This document shows positions 52,208-61,260 of a stretch of DNA of 64,000 nucleotides, piece after piece (the stretch's first letter is position 1; the number at the start of each line of letters is the position of its first letter). Made by a program: the position numbers and the translations under genes. The notes under the pieces are model-generated. The model had not been told where the DNA came from. It saw only the letters and a program-made list of their open reading frames with translations, and ran no database searches. This DNA comes from Cryobacterium sp. GrIS_2_6 (GTDB lineage: Bacteria > Actinomycetota > Actinomycetes > Actinomycetales > Microbacteriaceae), in the NCBI RefSeq assembly GCF_035984545.1, contig NZ_JAXCHP010000001.1, positions 2,418,001-2,482,000 of the forward strand. Reading direction: 5' to 3'.

Positions 52208-53627
52208 GACGGCGCTCCTTCGACTTCGCCGCGCTGGGTCGGGCGGGCGCAGAGGGCGCCGTCGCCGGCGTCGCCAGCGGCGCGGGTACGACCGCGACCG
52301 TGGTCCCTGGCTCGGACTCGGTCTCCGGCTCCGGCTCCGACGTGGGCGTGAAGCGGATGCGGTCGATCCGGCGGCCGTCGAGACGTTCGACAGAGAGCTC
52401 TCCCGTCTCGATTCCGACGACGTCGCCGACGACGGGCAGGCGGCCGAGCTCGCTCATCACGAAACCGGCGACCGTCTCGTACGGGCCGTCCTCAGGAACC
52501 ACGACGCCGGTGCGTTCAAGGAGTTCGTCCGGGCGGAGCATGCCGGGGAAGGTCAGGGAGTCCGGCGAACGCACGACCCCTGCCCTGGTGCGGTCGTGCT
52601 CGTCGGCGACCTCGCCGACCAGTTCCTCGACGAGGTCCTCGAGGGTGGCGACACCGGCGGTTCCGCCGTATTCGTCGACGACGACGGCCATCTGGTAGCC
52701 GCGGCCGCGGAGCTCGACGAGGAGGCCGTCGAGTTTCATGGTCTCCGGCACGCGAACGGCCTCGGACTGGAGTGCGGACACCGGGACATCCGCCCGGCGG
52801 TGCCGCGGCACGGCGACGGCCTGCTTCACGTGCACGATGCCGACGACGTCGTCGACGCCCTCGTCGACGACGGGGAACCGCGAATACCCGGTCTGGCGGG
52901 TGAGGTCGATGACGGACTGGGCGCTCGCGTTTCGCTGGATGCTCGCGACGCGCGGGCGGGGCGTCATGACGTCGGCGGCGGTGTGGCCGGAGAAGAGCAG
53001 GGTGCGGTGCAGCAGCGTCGCGGTGTCCTTTTCGAGCAGACCGGCACTGGCAGAACGCCGCACGAGCGAGGAGAGCTCCTCTGCGGTGCGCGCTCCGGAC
53101 AGCTCTTCCTTGGGTTCGATCCCGATCGAGCGGAGCGCGGCGTTCGCGCTGCCGTTGAGCACGTTCACGGCGGGCTTGAACACGGTCGTGAACAGGGTCT
53201 GGAACGGGATCACGAGCTTCGCGGTCTTGATCGGCAGGGCGAGGGCGAAGTTCTTCGGCACCAGTTCGCCGATGATCATCGAGGCGAGGGTCGCGATCAC
53301 GATCGCGGCCGTCGAGGCGACGACGGGCACGACGAGTTTCGGCAGCCCCGCAGCCAGCAGCGGGGGCGCGAGCAGGCTGCTGATCGCAGGCTCGAGAGCG
53401 TAACCGGTGAGGAGTGTGGTCAGGGTGATGCCGAGCTGGGCGCTCGAGAGGTGCGTCGAGGTGATCTTCAGGGCCGCGATGGTCTTCGCGAGCCGCGTCT
53501 CGCCGCGGTCCTGCCTGGCCTCGAGGTCGCTGCGCTCGAGGTTCACGAGGGAGAACTCGCTCGCGACGAAGAGGCCGGTGCCGATGGTCAGGATGATGCC
53601 GAGGCCGAGCATGACCCACTCAAACAT
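52200..53627 (-). CDS. CNNM/CorC-type transporter (hemolysin family), full-length
   Basis: The product has 475 residues. Order of domains: CNNM membrane domain (LFVASEFSLVNLERSDLEA; IIGELVPKNFALALPIKTAKL), CBS pair (MTPRPRVASIQRNASAQSV; VVDEYGGTAGVATLEDLVEELVGEV), then the CorC_HlyC domain (LDGLL; YETVAGFVMSELGRLPVVGD). The C-terminal 50 residues are Pro/Ala/Glu-rich. It forms an operon with the shorter paralogue. Tandem CNNM genes are common in actinobacteria. Confidence 0.93.
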   Translation of the reverse strand: MFEWVMLGLGIILTIGTGLFVASEFSLVNLERSDLEARQDRGETRLAKTIAALKITSTHLSSAQLGITLTTLLTGYALEPAISSLLAPPLLAAGLPKLVVPVVASTAAIVIATLASMIIGELVPKNFALALPIKTAKLVIPFQTLFTTVFKPAVNVLNGSANAALRSIGIEPKEELSGARTAEELSSLVRRSASAGLLEKDTATLLHRTLLFSGHTAADVMTPRPRVASIQRNASAQSVIDLTRQTGYSRFPVVDEGVDDVVGIVHVKQAVAVPRHRRADVPVSALQSEAVRVPETMKLDGLLVELRGRGYQMAVVVDEYGGTAGVATLEDLVEELVGEVADEHDRTRAGVVRSPDSLTFPGMLRPDELLERTGVVVPEDGPYETVAGFVMSELGRLPVVGDVVGIETGELSVERLDGRRIDRIRFTPTSEPEPETESEPGTTVAVVPAPLATPATAPSAPARPSAAKSKERRHE

Positions 53628-53644
53628 CGCGGGGCCCGGCGTTC

Positions 53645-53668
53645 GCTGTCGTTACAGCTGTCGTTACA
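53645..53668. repeat. Direct repeat, 12 bp x 2, upstream of hemolysin operon
   Basis: GCTGTCGTTACA occurs twice in tandem 17 bases upstream of the first CNNM start. It could be a regulator site for this operon or a small minisatellite. Confidence 0.6.
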
Positions 53669-53756
53669 AGGGGAAGGCCGTTCTCACGGGGAGAACGGTT
53701 ACTGGGCGAATTCGCAGGAGGAGGGTCGTCCATTATTCATCCAACTATACCGTGCA

Positions 53757-53772
53757 GGTCCCGAGCGGGACC
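53757..53772 (-). terminator. Hairpin downstream of guaB1
   Basis: GGTCCC and GGGACC form a 6-base stem with a GAGC loop, 45 bases after the guaB1 stop. There is no T-run. Another 8-base stem (CCGTTCTC/GAGAACGG) lies about 60 bases further on. Confidence 0.4.
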
Positions 53773-53816
53773 GGGTGCGCGTGGCACACCTGGACCCGAT
53801 TGTCAGGAAGCGCCAC

Positions 53817-55256
53817 CTACCAGGAGACCGGGAGGGCCTTGCCCTCTTCGTAGCCTGCGGCCGACTGGATCCCGACGAGGGAGCGCTCGTGGAATTCGTC
53901 GAGGTTGGTCGCGCCCGCGTAGCTGAACGAGCTGCGCACACCGGAGGTGATCATGTCGAGCAGGTCCTCGAGTGAGGGGCGGAGCGGGTCGAGGTAGATC
54001 TTCGAGCTCGAGATGCCCTCGGCGAAGAGGGTCTTCCGCGCAAGCTCGTATGCGTCGAGCCTGTCGAAGCGTTCCTGAACGGCCTTGGTCGATGCCATGC
54101 CCCAGCTCTCCTTGTAGACCGCGCCGGAGGCATCCGTGTCGAGCAGGCCCGGCGCCTCGATGGTGCCGGCGAACCACGAGCCGATCATGACGGATGCCGC
54201 GCCGGCGGCGAGCGCGAGCGCCACGTCCCTGGGGTAGCGCACCCCGCCGTCCGCCCAGACGTGCGCGCCGAGTTCGCGCGCGGCGGCGGCGGTTTCGAGC
54301 ACGGCGGAGAACTGCGGCCGGCCGACGGCGGTCATCATCCGGGTCGTGCACATCGCGCCGGGTCCGACACCGACTTTCACGATGGTGGCACCCGCCCCGA
54401 CCAGGTCGTTGACGGCATCCGCGGTCACGACGTTGCCCGCGACGATCGGGATGCCGAGGCCGAGCTCTGCGACGATTCCGAGCGCCCGCAGCATGCCCGC
54501 CTGGTGCCCGTGCGCGGTGTCGACGACGAGGACGTCGACACCGGCGGCGACGAGCGCGCGCGCCTTCGCGGCGACGTCGCCGTTGATGCCGATCGCCGCG
54601 GCGACGAGCAGGCGCCCGTGGGCGTCGACGGAGGGCTGATAGAGGGTCGAGCGGAGCGCGCTCTTGCGGCTCAGGGTGCCGACCATGACTCCGTGGCGGA
54701 GCACGGGGGCGAAGTCGAGTTCTGCGGCGGTCATCACGTCGAAGGCACGGCGCGGGCCGTCGATGTCCTCGGCGTCGAGGGAAGTCAGCGGGCCGTGCAG
54801 CAGGTCGCCGAGCTGGGCGTCCGGCAGGGCGGTGCCGAGCCTGGCGGCATCGATGCAGCCGAGGTATGCACCGCGGGCGTCGTTGACGACGATGCCCTGG
54901 CCGGCGACGGGGGGCACCTGGCGCAGGGCGCTCGCGACGGTTTCACCCGGCCCGAAGATGAACGGGGTGTCGAAACGGGTCGACTGGTCCTTCACCCAGC
55001 GGATCGCGGCGTCGAGTTCCTGCAGGTGCATGTCCTGCGGCAGCACGCCGAGTCCGCCGCGGCGCGCGAGGGATGCGGCGAGCCGGGGACCGGTCACCGA
55101 GTTCATGTTCGCGGACACGACAGGGATGGTGGCCCCTGTCCCGTCTCCGGGCGCGAGGGAGACGTCGAGCCTGCTCGTGACGGCCGATTCGCTCGGCACC
55201 AGGAAGACGTCGGAATACGTGAGATCGTGGCTGGGGATCGCTCCATAGAACTGCAT
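53817..55256 (-). CDS. guaB1: GuaB1-type IMP dehydrogenase-family protein (probable GMP reductase)
   Basis: The product has 479 residues from ATG 55256. The catalytic Cys loop is VGVGPGAMCTTRMMTAVGRPQ, followed by WADGGVRYPRDVALALAAGA and MIGSWFAGT. A CBS pair interrupts the barrel after residue 90 (ALRQVPPVAGQGIVVNDARGA). The MCTTRMMTAVGRPQ variant, unlike the GICTTR of true IMPDH, marks the GuaB1 branch, shown in mycobacteria to be a CBS-containing GMP reductase. It is divergent from kgd. No clear ribosome binding site is present. Confidence 0.9.
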   Translation of the reverse strand: MQFYGAIPSHDLTYSDVFLVPSESAVTSRLDVSLAPGDGTGATIPVVSANMNSVTGPRLAASLARRGGLGVLPQDMHLQELDAAIRWVKDQSTRFDTPFIFGPGETVASALRQVPPVAGQGIVVNDARGAYLGCIDAARLGTALPDAQLGDLLHGPLTSLDAEDIDGPRRAFDVMTAAELDFAPVLRHGVMVGTLSRKSALRSTLYQPSVDAHGRLLVAAAIGINGDVAAKARALVAAGVDVLVVDTAHGHQAGMLRALGIVAELGLGIPIVAGNVVTADAVNDLVGAGATIVKVGVGPGAMCTTRMMTAVGRPQFSAVLETAAAARELGAHVWADGGVRYPRDVALALAAGAASVMIGSWFAGTIEAPGLLDTDASGAVYKESWGMASTKAVQERFDRLDAYELARKTLFAEGISSSKIYLDPLRPSLEDLLDMITSGVRSSFSYAGATNLDEFHERSLVGIQSAAGYEEGKALPVSW

Positions 55257-55386
55257 GCAAATAACGCTAGCCCCCCGCATCGATACCCGCAGCCATGCGC
55301 GATTGGTTTAGGCTGGGCGGGCAGACCGAACCGGCGATTTTCGGCCGGGGATATCCAAAATTCAACGCAGAGAGTGGGAACCGGCT

Positions 55387-58300
55387 GTGTCGAGCCAGTT
55401 GACCGGTAGTGGATCCGACGAAGCAACGTCGGGTGAATTCGGAGCGAACGAGTGGCTCGTCGACGAGCTGTACGAACGGTACCTCGTCGACAAGAACTCC
55501 GTGGATGAGTCCTGGTGGCCCGTGCTGGAGAGCTACCACCAGACCGCGAACGGGGCAGGCCACGCAACGGAATCACCCGCTGCCGAGGCCGAGCCGTCGG
55601 CCCGGCCGGCGGCATCCGCCCCCGCAGCAGCAACCCCGGTCACACCGGCCCCTGTCGCATCCGCCCCGGTCGAGCCCGCCCCGATCACGGCACCGATCGC
55701 GATCATCGGCGGCCAGCGCACCGCCCGCACCACCTCGACCGCCCCGCGTTCGCTCCCCGTCCCGGCCGACGCGCCGGTCAAGGGTCAGCAGGCGCCAGCG
55801 GGCGCTGCCGAGACGCAGGACCTCGTCACCCCGCTCCGCGGCATGCAGAAGAGCCTCGCCGCCAACATGGCCACGAGCCTCACCGTGCCAACGGCGACGA
55901 GCGTGCGCACTATCCCGGCCAAGCTCCTGATCGACAACCGCATCGTGATGAACAACCACATGCGCCGGTCCCGCGGTGGCAAGGTCTCCTTCACGCACCT
56001 GATCGGCTGGGCGCTGATCAAGGCCCTCAAGATGTTCCCGAGCCAGAACGTCTGGTACGACGAAATCGACGGAAAGCCCTCCGTCGTGGCTCCCGCCCAC
56101 GTCGGCCTCGGCATCGCGATCGACCTGCCCAAGCCGGACGGCACCCGCGCCCTGATGGTCCCCGCGATCAAGCGTGCGGACACCATGACCTTCGGCGAGT
56201 ACCTGTCGTCATACGAAGACCTCGTCACCCGCGCGCGCAAGAACAAGCTGACCGCCGACGACTTCTCCGGCGCGACCGTGTCGCTCACCAACCCGGGCGG
56301 CATCGGCACCGTGCACTCCGTCCCCAGGCTGATGAAGGGGCAGGGCTGCATCATCGGGGCGGGCGCCCTCGACTATCCGGCCGAGTTCCAGGGTGCGAGC
56401 GTCAAGACGCTCACCGGCCTGGCCATCTCCAAGACCATCACCCTCACGAGCACCTACGACCACCGTGTCATCCAGGGTGCCGGCTCCGGCGAATTCCTCA
56501 AGATCGTGCACGAGCTCCTCATCGGCGGGCACCACTTCTACGAAGACATCTTCGCGGCGCTGCGCATTCCCTACGACCCGATCCACTGGGCGCCCGACAT
56601 CAGCGTCGACCTCGCGAGCGCCGTCGACAAGACCGCGCGCGTACAGGAACTGATCAACGCCTACCGGGTCCGCGGACACCTGATGGCCGACGTCGACCCG
56701 CTCGAATACACCCAGCGCACCCACCCTGACCTCGACATCGCCAACCACGGCCTCACCTTCTGGGACCTCGACCGCCAGTTCGTCACGGGCGGCTTCGGCA
56801 GCCAGCGGCTGATGCTGCTCCGCGACATCCTCGGTGTGCTCCGCGACTCCTACTGCCGCACGACCGGCATCGAGTATATGCACATCCAGGACCCTGCCCA
56901 GCGCAAGTGGATGCAGGAAAAGATGGAGAAGACCTACGTCAAGCCCACGCATGACGAGCAGATGCGCATCCTCGGCAAGCTCAACGAGGCCGAGGCCTTC
57001 GAGACCTTCCTGCAGACCAAGTACGTCGGCCAGAAGCGGTTCAGCCTCGAGGGCGGCGAGTCCACCATCCCGCTCCTCGACGCGATCCTCGAAGGTGCGG
57101 CGAATGCCGGCCTCGACGGCGTCGCGATCGGCATGGCCCACCGTGGTCGGCTGAACGTGCTCACCAACATCGCCGGAAAGACCTACGGCCAGATCTTCCG
57201 CGAGTTCGAGGGCACCCAGGACCCCAGAAGCGTGCAGGGCTCTGGGGACGTCAAGTACCACCTCGGCACGGAGGGCAGCTTCCGCGGAAACAACGGCGTG
57301 GAGATCCCGGTGTACCTCGCCGCGAACCCCTCGCACCTCGAAGCCGTCGACGGCGTCCTCGAGGGCATCGTGCGCGCCAAGCAGGACCGCAAGCCGATCG
57401 GCACCTTCTCGACCCTCCCCGTGCTCGTGCACGGCGACGCCGCCATGGCCGGGCAGGGCATCGTGCTCGAAACGCTGCAGATGTCCCAGCTCCGCGGCTT
57501 CCGCACCGGCGGCACGATCCACCTCGTCGTCAACAACCAGGTCGGTTTCACGACGCTGCCCCTCGACGCGCGCACCTCTGTCTATTCGACGGACGTCGCG
57601 AAGACCATCCAGGCTCCGATCTTCCACGTGAACGGCGATGACCCCGAGGCCGTCGTGCGGGTCGCGGAGCTCGCATTCGCCTACCGCCAGGAGTTCAAGC
57701 GCGACGTCGTGATCGACCTGATCTGCTACCGCAGGCGTGGCCACAACGAGGGCGACGACCCCTCGATGACCCAGCCCCTGATGTACAACCTGATCGAGGC
57801 CAAGCGCTCGGTGCGGAAGCTCTACACCGAAGCACTCGTCGGACGTGGCGACATCACCGAGGCCGAGTACGAGGCCGCGCACGCCGACTTCCAGGACCGC
57901 CTCGAACGGGCGTTCATGGAGACGCACGCCGCGCAGTCCTCCTCGATCCCGATCGTCGGCAGCCAGGGCCTGTCCGCCGGCAACAACCTGCAGGACGAAG
58001 CCGTCGGCGAGCCTGCGACCACGGGCGTCCCCGAGGCGGTCGTGCACCTCATCGGGGATGCCTTCCTCAACAAGCCCGCCGGCTTCACGGTGCACAACAA
58101 GCTCCAGCAGCTGATGCAGAAGCGTGCGGACATGAGCCGGAACGGCAACATCGACTGGGCGTTGGGGGAACTCCTCGCCCTCGGTTCCCTCCTACTCGAG
58201 CGCACCCCGGTGCGCTTCGCCGGCCAGGACGCCCGCCGCGGCACCTTCGTGCAGCGTCACGCCGTTCTCCACGACCGCATCAACGGCCAGGAATGGCTGC

Positions 58301-59169
58301 CGCTCGCGAACCTCAGCGAGGACCAGGCCCGGTTCTGGATCTACGACTCGCTCCTGAGCGAATACGCGGCGATGGGCTTCGAGTACGGCTACTCCGTCGA
58401 ACGCGCCGACGCGCTCGTGCTCTGGGAGGCCCAGTTCGGCGACTTCGCCAACGGCGCCCAGACTGTGATCGATGAGTTCGTGTCCTCCGCCGAGCAGAAG
58501 TGGGGCCAGCGGTCCTCCGTCGTGCTCCTCCTCCCGCACGGGTACGAGGGCCAGGGCCCCGACCACTCCTCGGCCAGGATCGAGCGCTACCTCCAGCTGT
58601 GCGCCGAGAACAACATGACCGTCGCCCGCCCGTCGACGCCGGCCTCGTACTTCCACCTGCTGCGCCGCCAGGCGTACATGCGCCCGCGTCGCCCGCTCGT
58701 GGTCTTCACGCCCAAGTCGATGCTCCGCCTGCGCGGCGCGACGAGCACGGTCGCTGACTTCACCAGCGGACGCTTCGAGCCCGTGATCGACGACGCGCGC
58801 GTCACAGACAAGGCCGCCGTCAAGCGCGTGCTGTTCATGGCGGGCAAGCTCTACTACGACCTGCTCAGCGAGCTCGAGAAGAACCCGAACCCCGAGATCG
58901 CACTCGTGCGACTCGAGCAGTTCTACCCGCTGCCCGCAGCCGAGCTTCAGCAGGTCGTCGCCCAGTACCCGGACGCCGAACTCGCGTGGGTGCAGGATGA
59001 GCCGGAGAACCAGGGCGCCTGGCCGTTCTTCTACTTCAGCACCAGCAAGCTGGTCAAGCGCCCGGTGCGGGTGTTCTCCCGGGCCGCCTCCGCATCGCCG
59101 GCGGCCGGCTCCGCGAAGCGGCACGCCGCCGAACAGGTCGACCTGCTGAGGAACGCACTCACCCTCTAG
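55387..59169 (+). CDS. kgd: Multifunctional 2-oxoglutarate decarboxylase/dehydrogenase (E1o-E2o fusion)
   Basis: The product has 1260 residues. An N-terminal helix (NEWLVDELYERYLVDKNSVDESWWPVLESY) is typical of E1o. A Pro/Ala linker follows to about 140. The E2o-type acyltransferase domain covers about 145-390, with catalytic STYDHRVIQGAGSGEF, but there is no lipoyl domain. The thiamine-diphosphate E1o part follows to the end (AMVGMAHRGRLNVL-like GMAHRGRLNVLTNI; CYRRRGHNEGDDPSMTQPLMY; HGYEGQGPDHSSARIERYLQLC). This is the actinobacterial Kgd/OdhA enzyme of the TCA cycle. It is followed by the hairpin at 59175-59224. Confidence 0.96.
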   Translation: MSSQLTGSGSDEATSGEFGANEWLVDELYERYLVDKNSVDESWWPVLESYHQTANGAGHATESPAAEAEPSARPAASAPAAATPVTPAPVASAPVEPAPITAPIAIIGGQRTARTTSTAPRSLPVPADAPVKGQQAPAGAAETQDLVTPLRGMQKSLAANMATSLTVPTATSVRTIPAKLLIDNRIVMNNHMRRSRGGKVSFTHLIGWALIKALKMFPSQNVWYDEIDGKPSVVAPAHVGLGIAIDLPKPDGTRALMVPAIKRADTMTFGEYLSSYEDLVTRARKNKLTADDFSGATVSLTNPGGIGTVHSVPRLMKGQGCIIGAGALDYPAEFQGASVKTLTGLAISKTITLTSTYDHRVIQGAGSGEFLKIVHELLIGGHHFYEDIFAALRIPYDPIHWAPDISVDLASAVDKTARVQELINAYRVRGHLMADVDPLEYTQRTHPDLDIANHGLTFWDLDRQFVTGGFGSQRLMLLRDILGVLRDSYCRTTGIEYMHIQDPAQRKWMQEKMEKTYVKPTHDEQMRILGKLNEAEAFETFLQTKYVGQKRFSLEGGESTIPLLDAILEGAANAGLDGVAIGMAHRGRLNVLTNIAGKTYGQIFREFEGTQDPRSVQGSGDVKYHLGTEGSFRGNNGVEIPVYLAANPSHLEAVDGVLEGIVRAKQDRKPIGTFSTLPVLVHGDAAMAGQGIVLETLQMSQLRGFRTGGTIHLVVNNQVGFTTLPLDARTSVYSTDVAKTIQAPIFHVNGDDPEAVVRVAELAFAYRQEFKRDVVIDLICYRRRGHNEGDDPSMTQPLMYNLIEAKRSVRKLYTEALVGRGDITEAEYEAAHADFQDRLERAFMETHAAQSSSIPIVGSQGLSAGNNLQDEAVGEPATTGVPEAVVHLIGDAFLNKPAGFTVHNKLQQLMQKRADMSRNGNIDWALGELLALGSLLLERTPVRFAGQDARRGTFVQRHAVLHDRINGQEWLPLANLSEDQARFWIYDSLLSEYAAMGFEYGYSVERADALVLWEAQFGDFANGAQTVIDEFVSSAEQKWGQRSSVVLLLPHGYEGQGPDHSSARIERYLQLCAENNMTVARPSTPASYFHLLRRQAYMRPRRPLVVFTPKSMLRLRGATSTVADFTSGRFEPVIDDARVTDKAAVKRVLFMAGKLYYDLLSELEKNPNPEIALVRLEQFYPLPAAELQQVVAQYPDAELAWVQDEPENQGAWPFFYFSTSKLVKRPVRVFSRAASASPAAGSAKRHAAEQVDLLRNALTL

Positions 59170-59174
59170 GCGTA

Positions 59175-59224
59175 CCTTTCCGGTCGAGAGTTCCCGTTAT
59201 GCCGGGTACTCTCGACCGGTAAGG
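59175..59224 (+). terminator. Long hairpin after kgd (repeat copy 2)
   Basis: Arms of 17 bases (59175-59191 and 59208-59224) pair at 16 positions, with inner CCCG/CGGG. The arm core TTCCGGTCGAGAGT, followed by TCCCG, is identical to the hairpin after actP at 33480, and both are preceded by CGTAC. It begins 5 bases after the stop. Confidence 0.75.
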
Positions 59225-59320
59225 CACGGGCATTGCCCGGAGACGGGCCCTGTCGTAGGCTGGCCGCGATCGCGACCTCGAAGGTGACAGGGACCGCGAC
59301 GCGACCGAAGGAGTGTTGCT

Positions 59321-60190
59321 GTGTCCACCCGCGATGTGACCCGGCTCGGCGAACCCTGCTGGAACGACTTGATGACCTCGGATCCCTCGAAGGACCGCGT
59401 GTTCTACACCCGGCTCTTCGGGTGGCACGCGAGCGAATCCGGACCCGAATACGGCAACTACGTGACCTTCTCGCGCGGAGCCGCAGATGTCGCGGGAATG
59501 GCCGCTGCCTCGGACGGGTCGAACGCGCCGGACGCGTGGCTCGTCTACCTCTCGGTCGACGACGTCGACGACACGGTGACGGCCGCGGTCGCAGCCGGAG
59601 GCCAGGTGATCCTCGCGCCGCTCACTGTCGGCGGGATGGGACGCACCGCGGTGCTCGCGGACCCCTCCGGCGCCGCGGTCGGCATCTGGCAGCCCATTGA
59701 GTTCGACGGCTTCCACACCGTCGCCCGGCCAGGGACACCGATCTGGCACGAACTCAGCAGTCGGGACTACGACGCCGCCCTGCCGTTCTACGCGACCGTC
59801 TTCGGCTGGGACCCGCAGGTCCTGAGCGACACCCCGGAGTTCCGGTACAGCACGATCGGGCCGGAGGGCATGCCCGTCGCCGGGGTCATGGACTCGGCGG
59901 CGTTGCTCCCGGAGGGTGCTCCCTCGCACTGGGCGGTGTACTTCGGCGTCCCGGACGCGGCAACGGCCGCCGCCCGGGTCGTCGAACTGGGCGGCGCGGT
60001 GCTTCGCGAGCCGTGGGACTCGGAGTTCGGCACCTTCGCCCAGGTCGAAGACCCTACGGGAGCGATGTTCTACCTGGGCTCGGTCGAGGCCGGCACGCCG
60101 ACCGGCGTCGGCGACGGCGCCGCCTTCGCGGATGCCGCCTTCATCGACGTCGACGAGAGTGACGTCGAAACGAGCCAGTCCCCCGGGTAG
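59321..60190 (+). CDS. Tandem VOC-domain protein (CFP30B-like)
   Basis: The product has 289 residues. Two VOC halves repeat the same pattern: GEPCWNDLMTSDPSKDRVFYTRLFGW with AVLADPSGAAVGIWQP, and GTPIWHELSSRDYDAALPFYATVFGW with AQVEDPTGAMFYLG. This two-domain form matches the actinobacterial 27-30 kDa antigen CFP30B group of hydrolase/isomerase-like proteins of unknown function. GTG 59321 follows GAAGGAG. The C-terminal acidic tail is not conserved. Confidence 0.88.
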   Translation: MSTRDVTRLGEPCWNDLMTSDPSKDRVFYTRLFGWHASESGPEYGNYVTFSRGAADVAGMAAASDGSNAPDAWLVYLSVDDVDDTVTAAVAAGGQVILAPLTVGGMGRTAVLADPSGAAVGIWQPIEFDGFHTVARPGTPIWHELSSRDYDAALPFYATVFGWDPQVLSDTPEFRYSTIGPEGMPVAGVMDSAALLPEGAPSHWAVYFGVPDAATAAARVVELGGAVLREPWDSEFGTFAQVEDPTGAMFYLGSVEAGTPTGVGDGAAFADAAFIDVDESDVETSQSPG

Positions 60191-60245
60191 TCCGTCACGG
60201 GCATCCGCCGAACGAGGGTGCCACGAGGGGCACGCCAGGCAGGAG

Positions 60246-60488
60246 TCAGTGCGAGGACTGGATGGTGCGCAGTTTGAGCAACACCTGGTCGCGGAGGTCT
60301 TCCGGAGCGATCTCCCGGCAGGCGCGCTGCACGGCCTCGGTCAGGGTGCGCCCGACGAGGTGTTCGCTGCTGCAGTCCGTGCAGTGGGCGAGGTGCTCCT
60401 GGATATCGGCGGTGTCCTCACCACAGAGTTCGTTGTGGAGGTATTCCTCGAGTTCGGCCTTGGCCTTCTCGCAGCCGCAATCGGTCAT
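60246..60488 (-). CDS. rsrA: Zinc-binding anti-sigma factor RsrA
   Basis: The product has 80 residues. The ZAS motif is His32-x3-Cys36-x2-Cys39 in EHLAHCTDC, with additional Cys at 4, 6 and 22. Oxidation forms a disulfide that releases the sigma factor. The start overlaps the sigR stop by ATGA, so both proteins are made together. Confidence 0.94.
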   Translation of the reverse strand: MTDCGCEKAKAELEEYLHNELCGEDTADIQEHLAHCTDCSSEHLVGRTLTEAVQRACREIAPEDLRDQVLLKLRTIQSSH

Positions 60489-61195
60489 TTCGTGCTCCCA
60501 GAGGTGGTCCGGCCCGGCTGTGCCCTGCCCGTTACGGGCGGGGTCCCGGGTGCGGGCTGGGCTGAGCCCAGGCCGCGCTCGAGCGCATAGCCGGCCAACA
60601 GGTCACGCAGGAGTCGCCGGCCACGGTGCAGGCGGCTCATCACGGTGCCGATCGGTGTTTTCATGATTTCGGCGATCTCCTGGTAGGAGAAGCCCTCGAC
60701 GTCGGCGAAGTACACGGCCAGCCGGAAGTCTTCCGGGATGGACTGCAGGGCGTCCTTCACGGCGCTGTCCGGCAGGTGATCGATCGCTTCGGCCTCTGCC
60801 GAGCGACTCGCCATCGCGGTCGTCGATTCGGCGCCCCCGAGCTGCCAGTCTTCGAGGTCGTCGATGGTGCCCTGGTAGGGCTCGCGCTGCTTCTTGCGAT
60901 AGGTGTTGATGAACGTGTTCGTCAGGATGCGGTAGAGCCACGCTTTGAGATTCGTGCCCTGCTCGAACTGCTTGAAAGCTGCGAACGACTTGACGAACGT
61001 CTCCTGGACCAGGTCCTGCGCATCCGAGGGATTGCGCGTCATCCGCATTGCTGCGGCGTAGAGCTGGTCGATGTAGGGCATCGCCTGTTCTTCGAACAGG
61101 TCTCGCAGGTCGATCGCGTCAGTTGTCATCACGGACAATTCTAATGCGTCGATCACGGACGTTTCGGGTCGTTCGAGCACCGTTGACAGCACCAT
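60485..61195 (-). CDS. sigR: ECF sigma factor SigR/SigH (thiol-oxidative stress)
   Basis: The product has 236 residues from ATG 61195, which has AGGGAGG 5 bases upstream; ATG 61210 and an ATG 22 codons inside are alternatives. Region 2 reads [66 protein letters not shown], and region 4 [35 protein letters not shown]. These are near-identical to SigR/SigH of other actinobacteria. It controls thioredoxin and mycothiol genes. Its own promoter at 61235-61260 fits the SigR consensus. Confidence 0.95.
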   Translation of the reverse strand: MVLSTVLERPETSVIDALELSVMTTDAIDLRDLFEEQAMPYIDQLYAAAMRMTRNPSDAQDLVQETFVKSFAAFKQFEQGTNLKAWLYRILTNTFINTYRKKQREPYQGTIDDLEDWQLGGAESTTAMASRSAEAEAIDHLPDSAVKDALQSIPEDFRLAVYFADVEGFSYQEIAEIMKTPIGTVMSRLHRGRRLLRDLLAGYALERGLGSAQPAPGTPPVTGRAQPGRTTSGSTK

Positions 61196-61234
61196 CGGAA
61201 CCTCCCTCATCTGTTCATCACCGACTATCCTGAT

Positions 61235-61260
61235 AACCGATGTTGATCTCGAGATATTCC
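61235..61260 (-). promoter_or_regulatory. SigR-type promoter of sigR-rsrA
   Basis: On the minus strand GGAAT (61260-61256) and GTT (61237-61235) are 18 bases apart, which is the SigR/SigH consensus. The predicted start of transcription lies near 61227, about 30 bases before the sigR ATG. The -35 element lies inside codons 6 and 7 of the divergent aroA gene. Confidence 0.75.

Noticed and set aside
52200..53627. Reading the CNNM/CorC proteins as secreted hemolysins
   Set aside because: The name is historical; the membrane-plus-CBS architecture indicates cation transport or sensing, not toxin function.
53628..53816. Small RNA gene in the gap between the hemolysin operon and guaB1
   Set aside because: Two short stems are visible but there is no clear promoter-to-terminator unit; the stems are better read as guaB1 3' structures.
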